The notes: a model not told the origin generated them from the letters alone. 64,000 bases of DNA from RGIG3701 sp964438515 (GCA_964438515.1 CAYTLK010000007.1:1-64000); one strand, 5' to 3'; counted from the first letter of the stretch, positions 39,661 to 49,132 are shown. Program-made: numbers and translations.

Positions 39661-39752
39661 TCAATCGGGGTGCGGCGCTCCTTTGCAATACACTTTTTCA
39701 TCACACTTTTTCATTGCATTTTTTCAATACGTTTCAACGTTGGATTTGAAAA

Positions 39753-41315
39753 ATGACCGATTCCGTACAAACCGCCTTTCAACTTTCGTCACTTCAAAAA
39801 TTTTTTCACGAGCATGAAACTCAGATTGTGGAACAATTTTCATCGGATTTGATTGAGTTTGTGCGGCAGAACTCGACTTTGAGTCCTTCGTCGAAGCAGA
39901 CGATTTTACAAATTCTGAAACTGTTCGAATCCGTTTCGGAGAAAACGCACTACAATTTGGTGCTTTTTTTGGCGGTACGTGCAACGGAAGTCCCGACTTT
40001 AGAGGAAAAGCGGGAACTGACGGACACGCTGGATTCTTTGGTTCATCCGCCTTACATCACATCGCAGCTTCTGGAAGTGACGGCCCGCGCGCTTGTAAAT
40101 CAATCTTTTGAGGAAACGCAAATCGAGCGGCAGCGTCATTATGTGCATCGGGTGGAACGTCTGACGCATTATTCCGAAGTAACATCCGACGTTTTCAACG
40201 TGTACGCGCACGGACTTTTCTCCCTGAACATCCTTGAAACGGAGCTGAAACGGAAATACGTACCGTTTCTGCTTCTTGAGGCGCTCGCACGAAAAAACAT
40301 GCATAATAAAGAGTTTGCACCTCTTTTTCTGTATTACGCAAAGGCACACGTCAATATGGCGCACTTCGACCCGTCTATTGAGGAAAAACAAAAATTAACC
40401 GACAGTCTTATACAAATGAAGAACTGGCGGCAAATTCCAAACGAAATTTTCTCCATTATTGCGAAAGCTCTTTCGAACCTGCTCGATGAGGACCTGATGC
40501 CGACCGTCCGGGAGTATTATTTTAAACTGTTTGCGCGATTTGCGGTTCAGGAGAAACGGAACTGGGATTTTCAGCAAACTTTCGCGAATACGCTCTTTAA
40601 TACGGCTCTTCAAACGGAGGATTTAGCCAAAAAACGCTTCTGTGCGCGCGAACTCAAGTCGATCGCGCTGCGTGAAGGCTGCACGGAGGAGATAAAACTT
40701 TGCTGCGCCCACGGAATTTTCAATCAGATTATCGACGAGAAAAATTTGATCTCCAAAAGAGCGTGGCTCGCCTTCCTGAAATTCCTCTCCGACACCTCCG
40801 ACGATCCGATGCTCGTGCATGAATACGCGCGGGCACTCGTAAATCTCGCGGTCGACGACACGAACGTAGAGAAAAAACGGTCGTACATTCAGGAACTTCA
40901 GCGCCTCGCGGAATCCTCCGGCGCGACGCTCGAAATCACGCTCGAATACACCAAAGGACTCACAAACCTCGCCCTCTGCATCGATTCCATCGAAGAAAAA
41001 ATCCAGCAAATTGAAAAAACCCTGAATACTATTGAAAAATGGCGTATATATTCAAATAAAGAAGCGGCTTCCGAGACGCTGATGGATTTTATGTGCATTT
41101 ATGCTGGAAGTCTCGCGCTTTATGCGTCGATCGAAAACAATGCTTCCGCGCAGCGTCAGCTTCTTGAAAAGATTCCGCCTGTTGAAGCGTTTCAGGGAAG
41201 CGATTATGTGCCGTTCGTCCAAAAATTTCTTCAGGAAACGCAGGACGGAACCTCCGATGTGCTGCTGAAACGCCAGACGTCCGAGCTTTTGGACCAGCTG
41301 CACGACCAAGATTAA
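39753..41315 (+). CDS. Cytosolic alpha-helical repeat protein, function unknown
   Basis: A 520-residue protein without signal peptide or membrane segments. It is built of alpha-alpha repeats of about 45-55 residues; clear units contain YARALVNLAVDDTNVEKKR, YIQELQRLAESSGATLEIT and YTKGLTNLALCIDSIEEK, with related ones at ARALVNQSFEETQIERQR and YAKAHVNMAHFDPSIEEKQ. The pattern is TPR/SEL1-like, so a protein-protein scaffold role is likely. No enzymatic motif is seen. The next gene is convergent. The family name could not be assigned by eye. Confidence 0.75.
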   Translation: MTDSVQTAFQLSSLQKFFHEHETQIVEQFSSDLIEFVRQNSTLSPSSKQTILQILKLFESVSEKTHYNLVLFLAVRATEVPTLEEKRELTDTLDSLVHPPYITSQLLEVTARALVNQSFEETQIERQRHYVHRVERLTHYSEVTSDVFNVYAHGLFSLNILETELKRKYVPFLLLEALARKNMHNKEFAPLFLYYAKAHVNMAHFDPSIEEKQKLTDSLIQMKNWRQIPNEIFSIIAKALSNLLDEDLMPTVREYYFKLFARFAVQEKRNWDFQQTFANTLFNTALQTEDLAKKRFCARELKSIALREGCTEEIKLCCAHGIFNQIIDEKNLISKRAWLAFLKFLSDTSDDPMLVHEYARALVNLAVDDTNVEKKRSYIQELQRLAESSGATLEITLEYTKGLTNLALCIDSIEEKIQQIEKTLNTIEKWRIYSNKEAASETLMDFMCIYAGSLALYASIENNASAQRQLLEKIPPVEAFQGSDYVPFVQKFLQETQDGTSDVLLKRQTSELLDQLHDQD

Positions 41316-41380
41316 ACGCCCCCAAAAGACGGCATTTCCGCAAACACAGTCTCTCCCGAGGACGCGCAATCGCCTATCGT

Positions 41381-42355
41381 TTATTTTTCGTCCGGATTGT
41401 CGGCCAGCTTTTTCAGTTCGGCATAAATATAATCCTGGTCTTTTTTCGAGAAGTTTTCGATTTTGAAACCTTTATTCGTAATACCGTTTCGTTTGTCCTT
41501 ATATTCAATAAAAACGATATTATTTTTCATGTACAGAAATCGTCCCTTCAATTTTCCGCCTTTTATGTCGTTCCACGTTCGGCTAGCCCGCTTCTTGGTG
41601 GTTTCGCCGGTGGGAAGCACTTCGTTTTTCGGCGGCTGATCGGTCACTTCCGGCTCGGAACGCGCGTTTTCGCTGCTTTCAGCGTCCGAGGAGGAAGAAT
41701 CACTACTTCCGGCGGGTTCCGTCACGTCGGTCGAACTCCCCGCATCCTCACTCCCGTTCTTCTCATTTTCTCCATTCCCCCCATCTTTCGCATTCTCTCC
41801 ATCGTCCGTTGCATTCCCGGTTTCAGACGGATTTTCGGATGAGGTTTCGCCCCCCTCCGTTTTAGGCGCGGACAAATTTTCCACAGCCGTTTCGGTTTTT
41901 TCTTTTAGAACGCCAAACAGAGACGTAATTTTTCCTTTGAAAAACCAGCCGACCGCCAGAAGAATCAGAAGAACAATGAGGAGGAAAATCGGTTTCTTTT
42001 TCGGCGCTTTTCCCAACGATTGATTCAGAAGAACCCGAATTCCCGCACAGCGTTTTTGTACATCTTTCACCGTCGTCTTCATTTCGATCCGAATCACTTG
42101 GTCCTGCGCCTTCTGAATGAGGTCGAGAAGACGATTCAAACCATCCACGTCGTCTGCGATTGCGCGAAAATTCCGCTGCGTCTCGACCGGGCAGTTCATG
42201 TACAAATCCACGATTTTTTGCATGTTCTGACACAGGATTTTCACATCCTCTGACGGCATTTTGTAATCCGGATTCATATATTTTTCAAGCTGCGGAGTTA
42301 CAAATTTCAAAGTAGTGGAGCAAAGCCCGCTCATTTCTTTCGAAAATGAAGCCAT
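41381..42355 (-). CDS. Membrane-anchored protein with C-terminal SHD1-like domain
   Basis: A 324-residue protein. The N-terminal ~125 residues are helical and cytosolic-looking. A single membrane helix follows (PIFLLIVLLILLAVGWFF, ~140), then a ~95-residue linker of Glu, Ser, Gly, Asn and Asp. The C-terminal ~65 residues, from ASRTWNDIKGGKLKGRF to FSKKDQDYIYAELKKL, match the pattern of the SLA1-homology domain 1 (R-x-W-x-D, G-F, then the terminal F/LSxxDQxYI). SHD1 is a peptide-binding module of yeast endocytic Sla1 that is frequent in planctomycete exported proteins. TAAAGGA precedes the ATG at 42355. Confidence 0.75.
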   Translation of the reverse strand: MASFSKEMSGLCSTTLKFVTPQLEKYMNPDYKMPSEDVKILCQNMQKIVDLYMNCPVETQRNFRAIADDVDGLNRLLDLIQKAQDQVIRIEMKTTVKDVQKRCAGIRVLLNQSLGKAPKKKPIFLLIVLLILLAVGWFFKGKITSLFGVLKEKTETAVENLSAPKTEGGETSSENPSETGNATDDGENAKDGGNGENEKNGSEDAGSSTDVTEPAGSSDSSSSDAESSENARSEPEVTDQPPKNEVLPTGETTKKRASRTWNDIKGGKLKGRFLYMKNNIVFIEYKDKRNGITNKGFKIENFSKKDQDYIYAELKKLADNPDEK

Positions 42356-42511
42356 AGTAAAATTCCTTTAGGAGATTAAAACAACAAAAACAATATTTAT
42401 ACCCGACACATTTTGAAATTCCGATTCACCATCGTTACTCTATCGAGAAACGACTGCCGTCAGAGCCGCCCAATGCGAAATCTCCAAGTGGAACGAGTAT
42501 AAAACTCAATA

Positions 42512-42800
42512 TTAAAAGGAAGTTCTAAAAACACAATATTAAAAAGTTTTTGACCCGGTGCGACCGGGAGCGAGTAACTGGGGAAAAAACAACATTCAAA
42601 ATGTTTTTTCCCCACGACCGTTACGACATTACGGGAGCGTTTTGTTTCCTCCCGTCAGGGTGGAAACACCGCCACGGTGCGAAAAAGACCCTTGAATCAC
42701 AACGTTCATTGTACGATTTTTGTACCGCAATGTTTTTTTGTAAAAATTTCAAATCTGAGGTTTTTAGAACCTCCTTAAAGTTACTTCCCCGCGACCGTTT
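42512..42800 (+). repeat. Structured intergenic element, copy 4, with flanking inverted repeats
   Basis: The core (42529-42730) is a close homologue of 3755-3960. Hairpin 1 is GGGGAAAAAACA (42580-42591) with TGTTTTTTCCCC (42602-42613), fully complementary; copy 1 has one G.T at this stem, so pairing is kept. Hairpin 2 is ACGGGAG (42631-42637) with CTCCCGT (42649-42655). Here the core is also bracketed by imperfect inverted repeats, TTAAAAGGAAGTTCTAAAAAC (first base 42512) and its near-complement at 42759-42779, which gives a MITE-like outline of about 270 bp. Confidence 0.7.
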
Positions 42801-43073
42801 CGGTACGGAAATGAAAAACTGAGGTATAAAATATCTGAACATGAATCAAAATCCGACTTTTCGAGGCGTCTTCATCCAAAATTCTTCCTCTTCTTATACG
42901 GTATCACATTTTGGTTGGTTCGTAAACCCCTGGAAAGAAAAAAAACACAAAAATTTCGCATTTTTTACATCTTCCCCCTTGCGAAAACCGCATTTTTCCC
43001 ATAAAATGAAGGAACCGAAAAAGAGATCGTGAAATCTCAACCTTTATTCCTCATTTTTGCAGAAAGAAAAATC
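42801..43073. other. AT-rich upstream region of the flavodoxin-like gene
   Basis: A 270-bp gap with A/T tracts. A frame from 42841 (63 codons) lacks family features and I do not call it. The region continues into an in-frame GTG at 43029 that is not preferred as a start. Confidence 0.4.
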
Positions 43074-43697
43074 ATGAAAGTCCTCCTCATTAACGGCAGT
43101 CCGCACGCCAACGGCTGCACGTACACCGCTTTGTGCGAAGCAGCGGACGTTTTGAACCAACTGAAAATCGAAACAGAAATCTTTCAAATCGGTACCGCCC
43201 CCATCGCGGGCTGCATCGGCTGCGGTTTCTGTCGCAAAAACGGAATGTGCTTTCGGAAAGACGACAGCGTGAATGCGTTTGCGGAGCTGGCGGCTCAGGC
43301 GGACGGCTTCATTTTCGGCTCGCCGGTTCATTATGCGGCTGCGTCGGGGTCGCTGACGTCCTTCATGGATCGCGTTTTTTACTCCGGCGGAAAGAATCTC
43401 ACGGGGAAACCCGCCGCAGCGGTGGTGAGCTGTCGCCGAGGCGGTGCGTCGTCCGCATTCGACCAGCTGAATAAGTACTTCACCATTAATTGCATGCCGG
43501 TCGTCGGGTCGCAATACTGGAATCAGGTGCATGGAAACACGCCGGAAGAAGTGCATCAGGATTTCGAGGGGCTTCAGACGATGCGCACGCTGGGGCGAAA
43601 TATGGCGTGGATTCTTCATTGCATTGAAGCTGGAAAAAAGGCGGGGTTTGATTTTCCGCAGCGCGAGGAGTGGCAGCCGACGAATTTTGTACGATAA
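43074..43697 (+). CDS. Flavodoxin-like NAD(P)H-dependent FMN reductase family protein
   Basis: A 207-residue single-domain flavoprotein. MKVLLINGSPHANGCTYTAL is the FMN phosphate loop (SPHxxGxTxxL) at the very start, GCIGCGFCRKNGMC is the cysteine-rich segment of iron-sulfur-flavoprotein-like members, and FGSPVHYAAASGSLTSFMDR is the conserved FMN isoalloxazine-binding region. Members reduce quinones, azo dyes or iron-sulfur partners with NAD(P)H. CxxCxxC-like spacing may reflect disulfide or metal chemistry rather than a full cluster. The start at 43074 gives the normal family N-terminus; an upstream GTG adds 15 non-family residues. Confidence 0.88.
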   Translation: MKVLLINGSPHANGCTYTALCEAADVLNQLKIETEIFQIGTAPIAGCIGCGFCRKNGMCFRKDDSVNAFAELAAQADGFIFGSPVHYAAASGSLTSFMDRVFYSGGKNLTGKPAAAVVSCRRGGASSAFDQLNKYFTINCMPVVGSQYWNQVHGNTPEEVHQDFEGLQTMRTLGRNMAWILHCIEAGKKAGFDFPQREEWQPTNFVR

Positions 43698-43790
43698 ATA
43701 TTGAAGTTTTTAGATCCTCCGAGTATTCGAAGTCCCTGCAGCCGGCGTAGGGCGAAAATCCCTCCAATAATTCACACAAAAATCAATTTT

Positions 43791-44747
43791 ATGAGTACAT
43801 TTTTCGCAGAAAACTGTTTTTTCCTCACGGGGCCTACGGCTTGCGGAAAAACGGCGCTCGCTCTTGAATTTGCGGCTCGCGAAAATGCGGAAATTCTTTC
43901 GATGGATTCCGTGGCGATTTACCGCGACATGAATATTGGGAGCGCCAAACCGACGCAGGAGGAGCGAGCCCTCGTGCCGCACCACCTCATTGATTTAGTG
44001 ACGCCCGACCAGGAATTCAGCGTCGTAGAATACATGCGTCAGGCGGAAATTGCGGCTCGCGACTGCATTCGACGCGGGAAAAAGCCGCTTTTTGTCGGAG
44101 GAACGCCCCTTTACATGAAGGCTTTGATTTTCGGTCTTTTTGACGGGCCGGAAGGGGATGAATCGTTTCGGGAACACATGCGTCATTCGGCGCAAGTGGC
44201 GGAAGCGGCGGGAGATAGAACGTTTCTGCATCGAAAGTTGAATGCGGTCGACCCTGTAACGGCGGCGCGTCTTCATCCGAACGACCTCAAGCGCATCATT
44301 CGTGCTTTGGAGGTTTTTGAACTCACGGGCCGTCCGATTTATGAATTTCAAACACAATTTCAGCCGGAGCTTCCGCCTCATTTGAAAGAAAGAATTCGAA
44401 TCATCGACATTCCGCGTCCCGACTTGCACGTACGAATCGAAGCGCGCGTCGAAAAAATGTTCGAATTGGGGTTCTTTCAGGAGGTGAAAGATTTACGTTC
44501 AAAATACAAAACACTGAGTAAAACGGCGGCGCTCGCGGTCGGATATCGGGAGATTCTGTCGTTTTTGGACGCGCAGAACTGTAATTCCGCGCCGGAACAG
44601 CCGGTACAGGAACAGCCGGTACAGGAAGAACCAACGCAGGAACAGATGAATCGTCTTGTAACAGAAATCAAAACACACACGCGTCAGATGGCGAAACGCC
44701 AGGTCACGTGGTTTCGTTCCCTCCTGAATCAGCAATTCATGTTTTAA
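43791..44747 (+). CDS. miaA: tRNA dimethylallyltransferase
   Basis: A 318-residue enzyme that adds dimethylallyl to A37 of tRNAs reading UNN codons. It begins after a short lead with FLTGPTACGKTALALEFA (P-loop), then SMDSVAIYRDMNIGSAKPT with the catalytic Asp/Thr context, PHHLIDL, and LFVGGTPLYMKAL. The C-terminus KTHTRQMAKRQVTWFR is the family tRNA-contact motif. A low-complexity insert from a 15-bp repeat (EQPVQ, EQPVQ, EEPTQ) lies just before it, at about residue 265-280. The ATG at 43791 is chosen because the extension to 43701 has no family similarity. Confidence 0.95.
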   Translation: MSTFFAENCFFLTGPTACGKTALALEFAARENAEILSMDSVAIYRDMNIGSAKPTQEERALVPHHLIDLVTPDQEFSVVEYMRQAEIAARDCIRRGKKPLFVGGTPLYMKALIFGLFDGPEGDESFREHMRHSAQVAEAAGDRTFLHRKLNAVDPVTAARLHPNDLKRIIRALEVFELTGRPIYEFQTQFQPELPPHLKERIRIIDIPRPDLHVRIEARVEKMFELGFFQEVKDLRSKYKTLSKTAALAVGYREILSFLDAQNCNSAPEQPVQEQPVQEEPTQEQMNRLVTEIKTHTRQMAKRQVTWFRSLLNQQFMF

Positions 44748-44955
44748 CCCATTCTACCCATTCCTCCCGTCCGTCTCATTCACTGCACACATCCCGTTCA
44801 CTACACACACTCCATTCACCATACACTGTTTATTTGTCACACACAACCCACATTATTTATTTATCACACTTCACCCACTTCCCCACCCGTTTCACGTTTT
44901 TTTCTGTAACTTCAGTAAAGTTTTTCTGAAAGGTTTTAAATTTGGGTAAAATATA
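44748..44955. other. CA-rich low-complexity intergenic region
   Basis: About 150 bp of C/A/T-rich near-repeats (CACTACACACACTCCATTCAC and similar) on the plus strand, almost without G. It separates miaA from the secreted protein gene. A TAAAAT sequence near 44947 could be a -10 box; no firm promoter. Confidence 0.5.
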
Positions 44956-47361
44956 ATGCATCGACCTATTTTAACGAGCGTGTTTCTCGCGCTCCTCAAT
45001 GTTTCTGTAACCGCTTGGGCGGGAAGCATTTACGAGAAAAACGGCGTAGAACTTCAGAATGGCGCCGTCACCTGCACCAAGTCGGGAGAAATCGTTTTTT
45101 CCGACACTTTCGCGGCCTCGGACGTTTGGAAACCGGAAGTTGAAAACTATCAGAACCTCCTGAAAATCCAGTTCGACAAAGAGTTTTTGGGGACTTCGAC
45201 GCTCTTCATTTCGGGTGAGGGCGTTCCGAAAACCGACACGGCGTGGGGCGTGCGTTCCGTTCCTGTGCCGCTTCCGGACGCTTGGAAGGAAAAAGGGAGC
45301 GAGTTCGTCCTCACCGTTCATTTCTGTACGAATGTTCGGCTCATCGGCGAGATGGATCCGAGCGATTCCTACCGAAATCATCTGATTTGGTTCGATAAAG
45401 ATAGAAACTTGTGCGGGAAACAGCAGTTTTCATACATTTCAGAAACATCGTCGACCCATTTTACAGAAGCGCAAATTTACGGGACGGTCCCGGAAAATGC
45501 CGCATCGTTTGAAATTCAGTTGGGATTCGATCGGCCAAATGTGGATGAAGGGCGGTTCATCGCGTTCCGTAAAATCTCTTTTGCGCTGATTCCGCCGGAG
45601 AAACCGTTCCAAAAGAAAGGAAATTTCGTTTCGGAAATCATTCCAGAGGGGGGTGATTTTACGTGGGACGCGGAAATTCCCGAAGGAACGCAAGTCGCGT
45701 TTCGTATTTCCACCGCCGATGCGGCCGCAGAGGGACGTCCCGGAACGTGGAGTCCGTTTTGTGGACCGAACAACGATCAAAATACGTATTTTACGGAACC
45801 ATTTACGATTCGCGCCCCCTTCATTCGTTACGAAGCGACGATGACGCCTTCCAAAGACGGAACCCGAATTCCTGTTTTGAAAAACGTTTCGATTCGTACA
45901 AAAAACGGAGTTCGGACGGAAATTCCGTGGAAAATGCGTCAGGACGTTTTTCCGCCTCGGGTTCGAATCGTGAGCGAGTCGCCGACGAAAAACACGCAGA
46001 TTCCGCTTGTGATTGAAATTCAGGACGATGCGCCGATTGCTTGGGAGACTTTTCGCGCCTCGGTCGACGGTGCGGATTGCACGGAAAAGTTCGTTCGTTC
46101 TGGAAATTCCGTCACTCTGCATCCGGAAACCGCCGGCTGGAACGAGGGTCTGCATTCTGTAAGTGTCGAAATATCCGATATTTACGACAATTCGGTTTCC
46201 GCGAACAAGTGCTTTTTAATCGGCGACGTCCCAACCACGCCCAAAGTGACGCTGCGCGACGACGGTGTGACTCTCATCGACGGCCAGCCGTTTTTCCCGA
46301 TTGGAATTTACGGCGTAATGAAGCGGGAATTCAATCATTTCGATTTTGACGAGGCGTTTGCGGGTCTGAAGGCGGCCGGTTTCAACTTCGCGCACTCGTA
46401 CAGTTCGCCGCGAACTGATGAGTTTTTGGCGGCCGCCGAAAAGTACGGCTTCAAACTTTGGTGCGTCGCGCACGAGGTGGATGAGCGTTTTGTGAATATT
46501 GAACGAAATCATCCTGCGATTATTGCGTGGTATTTGGGCGACGATACGTCCGATAATACGACGCCTTCGGAACTTTATGACCGCGACGACGCCGTAAAAA
46601 TGGTCGATCCGACTCGAATTTCCGTTCAGGCGGACGGCGTAGGGGCGGCAAATCGGATTTCAAAATACGAAGATTACGTCCTTGGAACGGATGCGTTTCT
46701 TCCCGAAATCTACCCAGTTCACAAAAACAACGCAGAATGTGCGGAAAAATGCGTCGCGCAAGCTATTTGCGACATGAAACGAACGCAGGCCGACATCGCG
46801 AATTCCGGCGGAGCGCCGCGCGCCGTTTGGCCGATTATTCAATATTTTCAGGGCTGGGGCTGGGAACGGTTTCCGACGAATCAGGAACTGCGCGCGATGA
46901 GTTTTGCGTCCCTAATTTACGGCGCGAACGGAATCACGTGGTACACGTACGGCGGAACGGTTGAACCCGATAAAAAGAAGTTCAATTACGGCGTCACGAC
47001 GTCTCCGGAACGATGGGAGAATATTTCGATTCTTGCAACACAGATTCAAACATTGAGTCCCGTTTTGCTCGAACGGACGCCGACGCAGCCCGCTCCGCCG
47101 GAAATTCTTTCAGGTCCCGCTGAAGATGTGCTGGGAAATCCATCCATCTCGGTCCTCGTGAAGAAACATGAAGGAAATACGTATGTTTTTTGCGTGAATT
47201 CTACACAAGAATCATTGACTGCTTGTATTGTTTTACCCGGTCTGTCGAAAGGCGATGTTTTATTTGAAAATCGAACGATTGAATTTCGAGAAAATGTTTT
47301 AAAGGATAAATTTCAGGGATTTGATGTTCATATTTATAAACTGACGGGAACATCCGACTGA
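44956..47361 (+). CDS. Secreted TIM-barrel protein, glycoside-hydrolase-like
   Basis: An 801-residue protein with a signal peptide (SVFLALLNVSVTAWAGS). Residues ~25-430 look like several beta-sandwich domains. From ~435 VTLRDDGVTLIDGQPFFPIGIYG introduces a clan GH-A-like barrel, as in GH2- and GH42-type proteins. Barrel strands carry GFNFAHSYSSP, FKLWCVAHE, HPAIIAWYLGDD, DAFLPEIYP and VWPIIQYFQGWGW. WYLGDD stands at the position where related enzymes have the acid/base (N)E motif, so the catalytic residue is unclear. It may act on polysaccharide or be a non-catalytic binding relative. A strong terminator follows. Confidence 0.72.
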   Translation: MHRPILTSVFLALLNVSVTAWAGSIYEKNGVELQNGAVTCTKSGEIVFSDTFAASDVWKPEVENYQNLLKIQFDKEFLGTSTLFISGEGVPKTDTAWGVRSVPVPLPDAWKEKGSEFVLTVHFCTNVRLIGEMDPSDSYRNHLIWFDKDRNLCGKQQFSYISETSSTHFTEAQIYGTVPENAASFEIQLGFDRPNVDEGRFIAFRKISFALIPPEKPFQKKGNFVSEIIPEGGDFTWDAEIPEGTQVAFRISTADAAAEGRPGTWSPFCGPNNDQNTYFTEPFTIRAPFIRYEATMTPSKDGTRIPVLKNVSIRTKNGVRTEIPWKMRQDVFPPRVRIVSESPTKNTQIPLVIEIQDDAPIAWETFRASVDGADCTEKFVRSGNSVTLHPETAGWNEGLHSVSVEISDIYDNSVSANKCFLIGDVPTTPKVTLRDDGVTLIDGQPFFPIGIYGVMKREFNHFDFDEAFAGLKAAGFNFAHSYSSPRTDEFLAAAEKYGFKLWCVAHEVDERFVNIERNHPAIIAWYLGDDTSDNTTPSELYDRDDAVKMVDPTRISVQADGVGAANRISKYEDYVLGTDAFLPEIYPVHKNNAECAEKCVAQAICDMKRTQADIANSGGAPRAVWPIIQYFQGWGWERFPTNQELRAMSFASLIYGANGITWYTYGGTVEPDKKKFNYGVTTSPERWENISILATQIQTLSPVLLERTPTQPAPPEILSGPAEDVLGNPSISVLVKKHEGNTYVFCVNSTQESLTACIVLPGLSKGDVLFENRTIEFRENVLKDKFQGFDVHIYKLTGTSD

Positions 47362-47384
47362 GAATGAATCTCGAACTATTTTTC

Positions 47385-47426
47385 CCCTCGATTTTTTCAA
47401 AAAGTCTGAAGAAATCGAGGGTTTTT
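47385..47426 (+). terminator. Rho-independent terminator
   Basis: CCCTCGATTT and AAATCGAGGG pair perfectly, with a TTTC/GAAG-containing top, and are followed by TTTTT (47422-47426). It sits 24 nt after the stop of the secreted TIM-barrel gene. Confidence 0.88.
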
Positions 47427-47438
47427 CGTAAAAAAACC

Positions 47439-47467
47439 TTGCGTCTGAAAGAAAAATGTGCTACAAT
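47439..47467 (+). promoter_or_regulatory. Promoter of the DUF1559 gene
   Basis: TTGCGT (47439-47444), 17-nt spacer, TACAAT (47462-47467), placed directly after the upstream terminator and about 50 nt before the ATG at 47518. Confidence 0.65.
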
Positions 47468-47517
47468 AAAAGAAAGAAAAAACGAATTTGAAATGCGCAC
47501 AGCAAAAGGATTTGTAT

Positions 47518-48504
47518 ATGAAACGAGGTTTTACGCTTGTTGAGCTGTTGGTTGTGATTGCAATCATCGGGCTTTTAGTGGCTCTCATGCTTTCCGCCAT
47601 CCAACAGGCTCGCGAGGCGGCTCGCCGAATGCAGTGTCAGAAAAACCTTCGTGAAATCGGAACCGCCATCGCGAATTTCGAATCGAGCCGAAAGGTTTTT
47701 CCCGCCGCTCGACGCGGGTCCGACACGTACTGCTACAACGGGACGCCTCCTGGAAAAGAGGACAAATATCATTACGGCTCCAGCGGTTTCGTGACGATTC
47801 TTCCTTATTTGGAACAAACGGCACTGTTCACGAGCCTCAAAGACGGCGAAATTCTTCCCGGAACCACAACGGCGGCCGACCTGGATGAAGTGAAACCGTA
47901 CGCGCAGGAACGTCCGTCGATTTTCGTCTGTCCCAGCAACGATTCGGAGCCGACGCTTCCGTCTGGAGCCGCCTGGAAATCGTACACCCCGGAGTGGCAG
48001 GTGCCGGACGAGAGCGCCACAGGAACGTATGCTTTCTGTGCGGGAGATCGAGCGACCGACGCGAGCTATCTCACGAAACTCGACAATACGGGCGTGTTCT
48101 GTTATTACGTGACGCGGTCCGTTTCGGACGTCAAAGACGGTCTTTCGAATACGTTTTTCGTCGGCGAAGTGACGAAGGCGCACCGCGCGAACGGACGAAA
48201 CGTCTGGTTCTTTTCGTGCAGAAATCGAGACGGTTTCCGAACGACATACAATCCCGTAAATTCGTTTCCTGGTGAGGATCCGTGCGACACATCGGTCACG
48301 CCCGATGGAAAGTTCGAGACGGCTTACGGTGCAAAAATCAACAGTGCATTTTCGTCGAATCATTCAGGCGGCGCGGAGTTTTCGTACGGCGACTCGCATG
48401 TTGCGTGGGTGGACGACCTCATCGACACCGAGGTGTACCGCGCCCTCTCCACGCGCGCTGGAAACGAAGCGGTCGATGAAAATAAAATGGAAGGCGACGA
48501 TTAA
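47518..48504 (+). CDS. DUF1559 prepilin-like (type II secretion pseudopilin-like) protein
   Basis: A 328-residue protein opening with a class III prepilin signal: MKRG then FTLVELLVVIAIIGLLVALML, with the prepilin peptidase site G/F and the Glu at +5. QQAREAARRMQCQKNL is the continuation typical of DUF1559. Near the C-terminus FSSNHSGGAEFSYGDSHVAWV replaces the usual HPGGxxxxxxDGSVRF signature. DUF1559 proteins form one of the largest planctomycete paralogous families; function is unknown, though a surface or pilus-like role is assumed. AAAAGGA is 7 nt upstream of the chosen ATG. Confidence 0.93.
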   Translation: MKRGFTLVELLVVIAIIGLLVALMLSAIQQAREAARRMQCQKNLREIGTAIANFESSRKVFPAARRGSDTYCYNGTPPGKEDKYHYGSSGFVTILPYLEQTALFTSLKDGEILPGTTTAADLDEVKPYAQERPSIFVCPSNDSEPTLPSGAAWKSYTPEWQVPDESATGTYAFCAGDRATDASYLTKLDNTGVFCYYVTRSVSDVKDGLSNTFFVGEVTKAHRANGRNVWFFSCRNRDGFRTTYNPVNSFPGEDPCDTSVTPDGKFETAYGAKINSAFSSNHSGGAEFSYGDSHVAWVDDLIDTEVYRALSTRAGNEAVDENKMEGDD

Positions 48505-49132
48505 AGGTTTATCCGTAAATAACAACAACTTTATTGCAGCGCAGTCATGTCGGCGGCGAGGTGAAGGAGAGCACAAAAAGATCAATCCTTTTTCGCAACA
48601 CAGATACAATTTGCGAAAACGTTTCAGCCGCGAATGGAACGCTCAAATTCCTGCATTTCTTTGCCTCGCGGATAAATACGTTCCGATGTAACTTGGTCCA
48701 GAAAAAGGCTTAGAACGTTTTGAGAATCAAGTTCTACAGATTCAAAACAGTCCGCGAGAAGCGGTTCCGGCATCATTTATGTTCAAAAAAGCAGAAACGT
48801 ACGTTCGGTCGTCCAATTTACGTTTCCGCTCAAAATTTGTTCGAGATTTCCCAAGTTTTTGTACGTTCCATTTTTTCACCTGATTTAAGTATCGGCAAGA
48901 TGAAGAAAAAAGGTCTATTATTCGCGAATAAGTTCTAAATCAAAGAATAGAGGGCCCCCCATATAATTCTACAAGCACTATTTTATTCAATACAATTCAT
49001 ACATTAAACTAATATTTACGATGATACGCAGTTCCGTCCCGGTAAAAGAAATGGGACCGCCTAACAGTTTGAAGACTGTCGCCCCAAAATGAGAATTTTT
49101 TACAAAATCGAAAAAATTTTCATTTCCAACCC
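48505..49132. other. Intergenic region before the TerY-P cluster
   Basis: About 630 bp without a supported gene. A small dyad (ACAGT-TTGAAG-ACTGT, within GGGACCGCC...GTCGCCCC, 49049-49086) may be a terminator-like hairpin isolating the following cluster. No integrase, tRNA or attachment-site repeat was found at this boundary. Confidence 0.45.

Noticed and set aside
48505..49132. tRNA, attachment site or integrase at the left edge of the cluster
   Set aside because: No cloverleaf, direct repeat or integrase-like sequence was found, so island borders are not claimed.
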